A stretch of 64,000 nucleotides of DNA from Onchocerca lupi (lineage: Eukaryota > Nematoda > Chromadorea > Rhabditida > Onchocercidae): the NCBI GenBank assembly GCA_028564675.1, contig JAOVVO010000072.1, forward strand, positions 1 through 64,000, written 5' to 3'. Made by a program: the position numbers and the translations under genes. Position 1 is the stretch's first letter. Every line of letters starts with the position of its first letter. This document shows, in pieces, positions 12,559-24,400 of the stretch. The notes under the pieces were generated by a model, which was not told where the DNA came from, did not search any database, and was given only the letters and a program-made list of their open reading frames with translations.

Positions 12559-15191
12559 ATGGCCGATTGGATGTCCGAATTACCTGTTGCTACACGGGAT
12601 AAACCAATCATGACGCTTGCTATTCCAGGTTTTTTTTTTTTTTTTTTCATTTTCAGTCCAATTAATCGTTTCGTATAAATTATTCAATCTTAATTATTTT
12701 TTTTTTTTTTTTTAAATGACGTGATAATTAATAAGACAGATTTTTTTGTATTATAATTAATGAGACAGAATTCAATTTCTGATATCATCTCTTCATTTCA
12801 ATTATTCATGGCAACATTTTGCATTATTATTCGAGAGAAAAGTGAAAAAGAAAAAATTCTTTTCTTCTCTTAAATTTTAAATCTTTCTATTGCAAATTTT
12901 TTTTAGGTTCCCATCTAAGTGGTACTTGTAATTTGAAAGAAGATAGCGAAATAACACCAGATCAAACATGGTGTGTTCGAGTACTTGATTCCAATGATAT
13001 GATCCGAAAAGCGGTCTATAATTGGTCTAAAGTACAAACATTGTCTATCAAACAACAGGTTATTATCAAGTTTATTTTTGAAAATATTTACAATGTAAGC
13101 ATTATTTTCATTTGTAATTAATTTAAGAGAATATTTAAATTTTCAGAAATATTTTTAGCTAGAAGCAGGTATTCGATTTTTGGATGTACAAGTGGCATAT
13201 ATAAATGAGAGCATTTATGTAGTACATGGACTTCGAGCTATGGAAATCAGAGGTATACTTTGTTTTGAAATTTTTTTTTTTTTTTTTCTTAATAATTCTT
13301 CACCTCTCAAATCGATGCATATTAAATTGATCATTTACTTCGTTTGATTATTGTTTGTTGGTACTTATCCTAATAATTGAATAGATCAGATAAGTTAAGA
13401 TAAGAGTTCTTTAATCTGATTATGATATACTCGTTAATCCATCAGATGGTTCAGTTTTAAGAAAATAATTTATGCTAATGATCAGCATGGAAATAATTTT
13501 TCGGCTCTTTTGGCGAAGTCATAGAATACAGATCTAAATTGAATATTATAAGAAAGGTCTTATTTTTTTGATCATCATATTAATTTTGATTAATATTTTT
13601 GTTCATTTTGATTGCAGATCTATTCAAACAAGTGGATGATTTCTTATCACTTCATCCAAAAGAAGTAGTACTAATTGATATCAATCATTTCTATGAATTT
13701 CATGAACAGCAACATGATAAGCTCCTCGATATGATTAATAATTTGTTCGGTGATCGTCTAATTAATCGGCCAGCAACAATACGAACAGCGATGAGCTATA
13801 CGTTAAATAAAATATGGAATAGTACCGGAAGGGTTTGTTTCATATTTTTTATGTTTGAAGTAATTTTTTGATTTTAAAAGTCATTAAGGCCATTACTGTT
13901 ACTGTTTTAATTTAAATTACTTTAGAATTCTCTAAATATCTTTTTAGGGAAGCAATGATGTCTTAAGAAGAAAGACTAGTTCTGAAATACCGGATCTAAT
14001 CTGGGAAACTTTAGTGCCTTAGTACGGTAATCTAGAATTTTAAAATCCAACTTCCCGTTTTCATCTAATGAAGTAACATTTATATGGACATGGTAAATAT
14101 TTCAGAAGAGAGATGAATACATACATACCCGAAGATAAATAAATCCTGAATCTCTATAACTTCACTCATTTCAACAGGTGATAATTTTCTATCAGCCACC
14201 GTTACCTTCGCTTAGAACAGCTGATATCAATGGACATGCCGGAACATCGGATATCATCAAGTTACCCAACTATGTGTGGAGTCGGCAGTTCATCAAAAGT
14301 CCATGGCCAAAAACCGAAGATGCTAAGCGTATGGTTGATGATGTAAGAAATATTATACAGAATCGGATGCTTGAGGATGGTTTTCAGGTAGATGCATACC
14401 TATTTTCTTGTCATATCGGATCTTACTCCGATATACTTCAAAATCCTATATTTCAACTTATAATCGATCATCCATTGTTTCTTCATTTAAAAGCGTGAGT
14501 TTTACATCTTACCAGTGAACTATTTTTTTGAAATCTTTTGAAAAATAACTTTGAAGTTGTATTATTTTTCAACTTTTAGAAGAAAATTTTAATTTTGTAT
14601 CTTTTGAGGTATGCCAGGCAATAGTAACGTTAACTGTAAATTCGATCATTCGTCAACCAACCGGAACATTTGAAGCAAGATTTGGACGACGCGCGACTAG
14701 AGCGCTGGTTGACTGGCTGCGACAGGTATTCCATTCACTTTCCAAAACTTGTTATTTAATTTAATCCAATTTAAATTCAAAAATATTCTAAGAAAAGACC
14801 ATTTTAAGATTGCGAGTTGTATTCTATGTTCAATGTTGTATGTCCCATTTTTCTATACAAAAAAGAAAAAAGTGTTAAAAAATGTCCAATTGACAGTAAC
14901 AAGAGATTTTATATTGATCATTTCCACTTTACTGCACAAATGCAGTCATCTACCTTAACGTATTTAGGTATAGAATACAAGATATCGTAGTGGCAGTAAA
15001 CACTGGTATTTCAAAATTGATTAGTTTCAATTGCTTTATTTTTTAAAACTCAGATTCGGATTATGAGTTTAGTTCGCTTGAAAAGTTTTTTTTAGAATGG
15101 ACATAGTTATCGATCTAATATTAACGTGATTGTGGCAGACTTCGTGGATGAGGACGATTTTTGCAACACTATGATTGATCTGAACAAGTAA
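12559..15191 (+). CDS. PI-PLC X-domain-containing protein (PLCXD type)
   Basis: Seven exons (12559-12628, 12907-13058, 13159-13252, 13618-13832, 14178-14387, 14609-14725, 15096-15191) join in phase to give 317 residues, the usual PLCXD length. The family resembles bacterial phosphatidylinositol phospholipase C, with an X domain and no Y, C2 or PH domains. Cleavage of phosphoinositides is expected but not proven here. The N-terminal PGSH motif (His26) and the VVHG motif (His97) supply the two catalytic histidines. LEAGIRFLDVQ, EVVLIDINHFYEF and the C-terminal NVIVADFVD are typical family segments. There is no signal peptide or membrane segment, so it is probably cytosolic. The start is the first ATG in the exon carrying MADWMSELP. 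Acceptor choice at 14609 could instead be 14618, dropping VCQ. It ends 265 bp from the convergent carrier gene. Confidence 0.9.
13948..14026 (+). other. Candidate stop-containing cassette exon in PLCXD intron 4
   Basis: The segment follows a TTTTTAG acceptor and ends at ACG|GTAATC. Entered in the phase left by exon 4, it reads GSNDVLRRKTSSEIPD...WETLVP and then TAG (14020-14022). Inclusion would truncate the protein after about half of the X domain. It may be a regulated poison exon, or chance. Confidence 0.25.
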
Positions 15192-15455
15192 TGAAAGAGA
15201 TCTACTGATATGATTATTAACATATATATGTATATATATCTATGTATAATATAAATTTACTTCATTTAACGATTGTTATTGAATTGTTTATAAATTTTTT
15301 CCAAATTGAACATTATTAAAGCTTCTAAAATCAATTACCCAAATCTTTTTTTTTTGCGGCAGATTTAATCAATTTTTATTCAAGATTTTGTAAGCTTTTG
15401 CCAGAAAAAATAAGATCTCGCTAAGATTTGGATGGAAAATAAATTCCAGAACATA

Positions 15456-18400
15456 CTAGGAGTATAAGATTCCGGCAAATAGCATAGCCGTCTCATAAGC
15501 ACCAAAAAAAACGAAGCCGCCGATACCCATCCAAGCGGAACGAGGTAAGATACCAGCATAAAGTCCTCGATATCCGGTTATTCTCCATATTTTTGCCAAA
15601 GTTGCACATATGCCAAGACGTGAAGTGTTCTCATTTAACATTGTTTGCGTTTTCACCACATCAAAAGGTGTTGTCACGGCTGCAGCTATACTTCCTGATA
15701 TACTACCACATATTGCTGATTCTAACGGCGTGCATTGCTTTCTTCGAAACCTAGAATAATTAAACACAAGTGATAAGAATTAAGATTATGGAAGTGTCCG
15801 ATGATAAGACAAATAATAAATAGTCTAGGCAAATAAATCAGGACAAGGCAAGCTCATATTTGCAATGATTTTAGGAAAGCATTAAAAGTACAAATGTCCA
15901 TATGAACAATGTCATGCGACTTGAAATTTCCGCAACAAATTTCTAAGTACTATGTTATATCTAACATTGTATTACATATGCAAATATTCGGTCAAAATTT
16001 ACTTCATTCATCCAAAATCGATAGTTTCAAGATTAGAAAGTAATTTGATGAATGTGTGAAAAATTCTTGAAATTATATAGTTGTAAAAAATACTTCAGTT
16101 GATAGCGATTTATTGACTAAAATGGTATATGAATTGCATTACGTAGATTGAAAATGATAAGTGAATATGCGAATATAATGGTTTAAAGAAAATTAAGCAA
16201 ATACGAAGGCCATTGCAGTCCAAAATTGTAAATCTGTTTTTGTTGGAAACAAATGGCACGATGAAGAACTGAACATCTAATTTTTAATGTACAATTTAAG
16301 ACAAATTCTCCATAGTGTACTCCATATGAAAGCAAAGACAAAATAGCAGTAAAAATAAGAGATGCTAGGTATGATGAAGTGATCTAAAGTCCATGATATA
16401 TTGCGTATATCTTTTAAGATACCTTTTTGTGACAAGAGTTCTAAAAATATTATTTTGAATAATATGGTTTGTCCAACATAAAACTTTAGTAACTTGTATG
16501 AATTCGAATTTATCCGATTCAACAATTCGTTTTGTTGTGTAGATAATCGTCATGGAGCTTTCAATTTGATAATTCGTCTCTAGGATGACAAATGTTTTAG
16601 GAAGATATTCATATTGGTAAAGCCGCAGTTATATGTTAATAGGATAATTTAACTAATGCTTATATCATGGCAGAAAATATACTAGATTTGCAAATAAAGG
16701 CCTAATCCAAAAAGGTTTTTATCATCAACTGCCAGTCGCGGTATTGCTATTTAGCATTTATTCATGTGCTAGTCCTCGTCTGACGATAATGACAAGGACG
16801 AAATAACAGTTATAGATTATAGATCGAATAGTTAGTTACATAAATAACAGATAAGAATAATTATGATAAAAGTCAAAAAATAATTTCTCCAATTGTAAAT
16901 TCATCCTACAATCTCTTTATAAAGCATAAATGAATAAATTAATAACTGAAATCAAAAATCAGTCAAGAGCATATATACATAATTGCATCAGAGAAGATCG
17001 ACCCTACTTAAGTTATATAGCGAACATCAAAAAAATCGGTTTTTAATTCGATTAGATAGTTATTCTGAAAAAACAAGTTAGTCGCTAAGCAAAATGTGGC
17101 GAAAAAAAAGAGAAGTTTCATATAAGCAATAGTGCAATTTTATGATGTAAGATAAAATGACTGTAGTGAAAGATGGAATTTAATTTAATCTATTTGAACT
17201 TTTGGTTACGATATCGAGTCTTTATTAGCAAGTGTATTGCCACTAATTTCGCTTCAATTGAGATTTAATTTCATCAGTTATATTTTCTGAATTTATTCCA
17301 TATCAGCGTAATCGCGTTTGACATAACGTGTCATTTTCAATTCATGCGATAATTTAATTTGCTATCAACTGAAGGTAACATTTAATGTTCACATACAACG
17401 ACCTTGTGCATCTTGCAAGGAATAATAATATAATTTTTTAAGAATATATTAAACAAATATTAAAACAAACCTGGACACTTTTTGTTTTAAAACTTCCCAA
17501 AGAGGGAATTCGATGAGCGAAAATGGAATTTCCCGAGATACAGTGCTGAAGAAACCTTGGTAAAATCCAAGAAGTCCTGAAAAGAAAGTGGAAAAGTTTT
17601 CTAAAAAATGAGTACAGCTGAATCTGTAAAAATCATATTCTACAAGCAATTGAAATTTACTACATTTTTAATGAAAATAATATCTGAGTTGTAAATAACT
17701 GGTACACTGCCTTTTATTTCTTTTCTCGCCCTCTGTACAATATATCTTCGATTATGCACTAGTAATACATATGAATTTCAATTTTGGTATGGATGTATCT
17801 ATATCTTTGTTCTTCATCATAAATCTCTAAAATACCAATAATTAGCTCAATTTTTTGTGGGTTCAATCAACCCTTTCCATGCTGCTGATGTTTGTATCCG
17901 CATAATGAGAGAATATAATCAGTAATATTTGGAATAAAATTTTGAATGCATCTTACTGCCAGGATAGAAAAGAATCAGCATAGCGGTACTCTTTTAGTTA
18001 AAATGAATCCTTCTACGTATTTTTAGCAATATAAAAGAAATCTCGTACTAATTTGTTGATTAATGAGAATGAACGAACATTTAGAAGATTTGAACGACTT
18101 ATAAATAAGGAAGGCATCACAGAAGTTACAGAACTAAGAGATCCTGAAGATGTGATTATGGCATTTGTTCTGAAGAGATTTTTATGGTTTTAAAAATTTC
18201 AATTATTAATTTAACCAATATAAATTGTTTGTTCATTTGTAAAAGAATTATTTCGATCATAAATTTCCCATAACTACTGCAATATAAGTAAAAAATGTAC
18301 CATTTCGATTATAAATTGTTCGGCAAATTATGCCCAAATGATGGACATGCTTTGCCTGTGCACGCTGTTTCACCAGTTCGGTAGGCACCCGTACAATGCA

Positions 18401-19265
18401 AGCAACAACTTCCGAAAAACTAGCTGCACCTGCGTTCACAGCTACTGCTGAAAAATTTTTCACTTTATTAAAAGAAATATGACGAAATAAACTTAACACT
18501 TATGAAGATAAAAAATGCAACGAAAAAAAATATTTAACTCGTCAAAAATTTCATTTGATATTTTGTTTATTTGCTAAGAATATCATTAATCGCCATTTCC
18601 TTGTAATTAAAGGGAATGATGAAAAATATATAGAATTAGAAAAAGAATAAAGATTTTGCTTTATGCTATTAGCCTTTGCAATTACGAAAAAATCGTTGCA
18701 AAATTTATTTTTACTAACGATTTATCTCAACTAGCTTATCGTTCTAATTCCTGTCATACAAAACTCTATCGACGCTATTCAGCAAATGATATTTTAATAA
18801 CAATTATTTACTTGCATTCTTTGCCGGCTAATTGTTTCAGCATATTATAGCTGGAAAAGAACAATGCAGCACTTGGTGCAGAACCAATGAACACCGATCC
18901 CATACCACGATAGATATTGCGTAGTCCGCCGGCAGCAACAAATCCCTGAAATAGCATTCGTACTACTGCACACGTGAAAAGCTAATCAATCAGTATGATT
19001 AATGAAATTTTGAATAATTCATTTTTTTTTTTTTTTTTTTTGGATACAAAAAGTAATTGTCATTATCTCTCAATTTTAAAATGTTTACAATTTTATTGTA
19101 CAAATCAATGGTATATATTATGTATAAAATAAAGTAAATGATAAGCATTATAATTACCTCAGAACTTTGCAGTCTAGTCTTGATAGTATCCAATGGATAT
19201 AGCGTTAAGTCTACAACCAATCCAGCAACAGCACCACAAAATAATGGTCGACCAAACCAATCCAT
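15456..19265 (-). CDS. SLC25A26: Mitochondrial S-adenosylmethionine carrier
   Basis: Five exons (19265-19158, 18945-18812, 18491-18301, 17576-17471, 15750-15456) give 277 residues. It is an inner-membrane mitochondrial carrier with three tandem repeats of about 100 residues, each two membrane helices. The repeat signatures are PLDTIKTR (24-31), [10 protein letters not shown] and PFDVVKTQ. The order and details match SLC25A26, which imports SAM and exports S-adenosylhomocysteine for mitochondrial methylation: [35 protein letters not shown] and [10 protein letters not shown]. The start ATG gives [11 protein letters not shown], equivalent to the human N-terminus. The exon 3 acceptor (TGTTAAG at 18492) was chosen for phase and alignment; it is the least certain junction. 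A poly(A) signal (AATAAA) lies at 15375-15380 on this strand. It converges on the PI-PLC gene. Confidence 0.92.
18035..18193 (+). other. Orphan protein-like open frame inside carrier intron 3
   Basis: This plus-strand frame has no ATG at its start and ends TTTTAA. It encodes about 52 residues including [23 protein letters not shown] and IMAFVLKRF. The mix of charged and hydrophobic residues is unlike the surrounding A/T-rich translation. It lies antisense in an intron of the carrier gene. I do not recognise it. It may be a gene relic, an exon of a nested gene, or chance. Confidence 0.25.
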
Positions 19266-21486
19266 AATAACCCAATGATATTACTGATAAATCATGAGTT
19301 GATATTTCACTAAATAGTTTAATTAAATACGGAAAGAATATTTGATCTTCATTCAAGCTTATTAAGGAGCTTCTCCTCGATATATTATTGAAAAACAACT
19401 ATACAATGGCTGACTATAATGAGGCATTTAATTCCATAATTTTCATACAAAAGTGAGAATCAAAATAACTCTCCAGGTGAATTGCTTCTTTAGAGAAAAC
19501 TGAGCATTTTTCAATGATTTTATTTTAAAGTTTTTATTGTCAATAAAAATAAACAAAAAAGACATATTGTGATAACAATAACAAAAAAGTAATGACTGAT
19601 ATATTAAAGTAAAGATAATAAATTAGAACATCCACGGAACTTCAATCGCTTTAAATCGATTTACGTATTAAATAGATGAATCAATCAATTAGTAGACAAA
19701 AAGTTTTTCAAAAACGAATTTCTTTAGACTCAAGAGAGGTTTTCGAAAACAAAAATTTCAGGAAAATTCTCGGAATGAAATATCGCATGACTTCGCTATA
19801 TTTCAGTCATAAATGACTGAAATTTCAACAACTTTCCGAAACCGGATAAATGTTAATTTCGAATTTCTGCTGTATCGAAATTCAAAATTTTTGGAAATTT
19901 CGTCGCGAAAATTTTAATTCACTTTTTTCGCAAATCAAAAAATTTGATGTAATCAGACTATTTGAAAAACTGATAGATGCAAAAATATTAAAATTATAAA
20001 TAATCTGTCAAAAAAATATCACTAAATAAATATAACAAGATAAGAGTAATAGGAGTGATAAGTGAAATAATGCACCATAGCAATATCAATATATCATATA
20101 TGCAATTTTAAGTTCAACCAATGCATACAATATGAAAGGCTTCAAAATTAAAAAAGGAAACACTTGAAAAAAGTAAAAGAAAACAACAACAATGACAAAT
20201 GCACTTATTTTTAATTAAAAATTAAACACTTCCTCGTGCTTAATACTGGAGAAAAAAAAAATAGATATTAGAAAAATATGAAATCCAAACCCATCGGAAC
20301 TCCCAAAAGAAGTGATAGCTTGTGTGGTTACATACATAAAGGCCCTTACTTTCTATTTTTAATTTAATATCAAAAGCAGAGAAGCAAATGGGAAACATAT
20401 TTGAATGAGAAAAAACCAAAAAAAAAGATAAATAAAGCTGTTGGCCCAAAAAGAAGTGAAAACACCGGAAATGGGTATAAGTGATGAAAACAATGATAAA
20501 AGTATAATATCACAGCTGTCACAAGGAGGTACAGCAAATAATAAGATATAAAGGATTTTTTTCTGTCCAATTATAACATAATTATAAATGGAGCATTTTT
20601 CTGTTTTCTACCATTAATTTATTATTATTTTCACAACTTATTATGAAAATCTATCAGAGAAGCACTTTTCTTCCTCTTGTCTGCAAGGTTTTCGGAAATT
20701 CTATTTTTCTAATAGATCCATGAAAATTAATTCTTAATTTTACATCAGTAAAGAATAATTCATGCTCCCTACCACAGTCAAAGAAAACGGACAAACAAAT
20801 CAATCAACTTTTTAATAATGTTAGGCTACAAAAAATATATAAATGAATAAGAGCAAATAAAAGGAAGTGAAAAGCATCATGATATGACGAAATGCTCAAT
20901 ATCAATAAAAGAGAAATAATGGAATACCTCCAGAAACAAGAAACAAGCACGGGAAGAGAATATTTCTTCCGAAAAAAATATTAAAAATAATGAAAAGATA
21001 AAGATATAAACAATATTATTACCTTGTATCACATTGGAAACAAAAACAATTTTGATTCAAAGATTGAAGAATGACAATTTGAGAATTGCTCTCCAAAATC
21101 AAACGAAATTCACTAATCTAATTTTACAAACAAACTACAATTACATACGGAAGTAACAAGTTTATAAGAAAGTGAATAGAAATAAGTGAACTCTAAAGAT
21201 GTCACCAATATGTTTCACTTGCTATTGAAATTATTCAAAAAAAAAAGTTTTCTTTATTCTAGAACACAATTAAAGTGTACTGAAATGGCAAATAAAACTT
21301 GCAACAGCTTCTTTAAACAGTACTATGGCACCACCTATGCATCACCTAATTGAATGAAAATTAAAATTCGCGCAATACTACAGTAATTTTGCTCGCTTTC
21401 TTCAGTTTGTTTTCCTTCCTTACTTGACCCATTTTCATTCACAATTAGTAACTTTACTACAATTCATGGAAAAACAGTAGCTATAT
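19266..21486. other. Intergenic stretch between two minus-strand genes
   Basis: No exons seen. At 19800-19823 there is a perfect 11-bp-arm inverted repeat (ATTTCAGTCAT with its complement, 2-nt loop) inside a patch rich in AATTTC/GAAATT, possibly a small foldback repeat. A minus-strand AATAAA at 21253-21258 could be the poly(A) signal of the GalNAc-transferase gene. Confidence 0.5.
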
Positions 21487-24400
21487 TCACAATAATTTGT
21501 ACTTTTTAGCTAGTGTTTGATTGAATTCCTGAACCAACCACTGCTGATAAGGGTTTGTTTGATCGCAAACATTCATTATCAATTTGGCACCATCTCTTGA
21601 CATTTCCAAGCATTTGTCCGTGATGACGTGAAGAATTTGATTTTTCTGTAGAACACCAAATTTAGAGAGCTTCAATTCTTTTTCCAGAAAAAAAAAAATT
21701 GGAGGGATATCAAGAAAACTCGAATGAACAAGCAATTAAATCCGCCTTCTAAAACATTGTTAAAATATTTAATCAAAAAATGCAAATTAAAACTGAACTC
21801 ACATAAAAAAGATATTTCCATTCTTGATTACCCTTCAATCCATGACATGGATAAACCATAACATCAGCACCAGCATAATCAATACACGAATCATCCCTTC
21901 GTATTTCACCATCCTTACTTAGCATCCAAAACTGAGAAAATAAGTTTATAAAAAAATTTCGAATATCGAAAAACAACTGGATCTTCTCAGCTAGAGAAAC
22001 GTTTTCTCGAAATCTGCGCAAATGAAAGCCTTTTAAATGTTAGATTTTTAGAGCTAGAAAATTTAGTTTGAAAATCTTTTTTTTTTCAATTTTGTTTTTA
22101 GTTTCAATTTTTCTCGAGAGCTTTTAATAAGTTCGTTTTGCTTGCAGCATTTCTGGTAGTAGAAAGTAATCAGGAAATTAGGAAACAGTGTATATGTAGA
22201 AACAATTGAAAAAATAAGTTGAAAAAAAAAAAAAGAGAAAGAATATCGAGTAAGAATACAGTTGCCATATAAAGAGTTGTTAAATATTTAAAAAAGTGAA
22301 CGAATGAAAAGTTTTTCCGAAAAATTTCCAATTATTTAACCATAGATTGAATTTTTATGGAATTAGAAGATACATATAATGGTTGAATATCAGCTGATTC
22401 TAACTGTAATAAATAGCACACACGTGTTCTTGGTCTGTGCAACCAGAGATCATGAAAGTACTGTTTGCTTTTGCTTTTGGAGAATAATCTGGTATTATTA
22501 CCTGGTCAAAACAAAACCAGATATCACTTTTCAGAAAGTTGTTAGTAAGAAATGTTTTGAAAGTAATAACTTATCAGAGATCTCAAGATAAAAGTAAAAA
22601 GTATGTGACATACATTACAACCACATCAAAACTATGAAGATACCTGATTACCGCCCTTCTTATGACACCAGTACAAACCCAAAGCTGCCGATCTTCGTTT
22701 TCCGCGTGATGTCCAATCTAAACAATTCGTCGATCCACCTCCTTTGTTGCGAATCTATAGAGATGTATGTTATTCCTTCATGAAGTAGATATCTCATGAA
22801 TTTTCCGCACCATCATTTTCTACCCCAAAACAAATAAAAGGCGATAGTTTTCACGGGGATGCTGCTGCAGTATTGCTTGACATAAAAGAAATGACAAACA
22901 AGGACAAAAAAGTGAAACATCAAGTGTTAAGAAACAGAAGCTGCAAGCAAATACTAAACCGAAAAACTACATCCAACATCATTTTTTGTATGCAAAGGAA
23001 ATCATGCGCAGATTCCAATGAGCAAATATTATCTTATTATAATCTTTCTGAAACAATCTCAGTAAATACTTCACGATGTGTTGTTTAAACAAGAACAACA
23101 TATGCAGCAAACTAGTCGTTAAAAATCAAAAAGTTACAGTAGAAAAAGCCTATCAATTTTCAAAGTTAATCCACTTTAATAATGTTCGGTATCATGACTA
23201 TCTTTTGCGTATTCACAGTGCTACTGCTATTATCAATAGTGCTACTATTTACTGTCAAAGAACACAAATTGACTGAATAGTTTTGGTGATAAAAAAAAAT
23301 TATTTAGCGTTTGAATTAAGGAACCTGATTGCCACCACTCTTGTGACATGGAAACGCAATCACCACCTTTTGAATATCTTCGCCCACCTCACTATCCAAG
23401 CAATATTGGATAACATCCCCTGTCACTTCGCCTTTATTACGAATCTGAAAGTGATCTTCCCATTTATTCCCACTTTTTTTTTTGTTTTCTACCGTTCTGT
23501 AAAACAATTCTTAATGAATCAATAATCCACATGCAAATACTGAAAACTCTAATTTACTGGTAAAACATGAAGTAAAAATTCATAGAAATCTGCTTCAGTT
23601 ACCTGGCAGCATATTTTTGGCCAATAAAAGTCATCTATCACGTAGATGTTTAAATTAAGAGTTATCTCGGTAACTCCTGCCACTTCAGGCAAGTCTAGCA
23701 AATCCCGTTTCAGTTAATGTACAAACAGAAGATATGCATGAATTCATTGTCCTTTTTCAAAACATTCCCTTCCCGAAACTGTAAAAATGTAAATTTGTAA
23801 CCCTAATTTCAATTATTTCATCAGCAAACCCACTTCTAATTAATTCTCAAAAACAACAGAAATAATTAATTCCAAAAAACTATAAACTGATTAGGACTAA
23901 TTCGGAATATCTAATAACAAGATGTAAGATATTAATGTAACGTAAATAAAAAATTTAATTACTATAAACTAAAAGTGCATATAAAATGAAGTGCACGCAT
24001 AATTTCTCTATTGGTTAAAAAAATTAACAGAGTTGCACTCAAAACTGTTCGTACATCGACACGTTATTTACAAATCTGATGGACAACGTCAAAAACAAAG
24101 GGAACATCAGCACAACTAAAACAAGAAACGAAGCATCAGCAAATTGCAGCATCCAAAGTAGAATGGGAGAAGAATATTCGAATAAAAAAATCTAAATTCT
24201 AAAAAGGAAGCAGAAATCTAAGATTCTCAATAAACAGTTTAATAAGTAACATTTTTATGCTGAAAAAAAAAAAAAAAAAAAGTACCTCTCCTTTTCCAAT
24301 AGCATCTCCTGGAACAAACAATTCCGGATACACATTATCCAGATACCATTTGAAAGATTTACAGTGTAGTTTCTCACGTAATAACTTCCTGCTGCTTATG

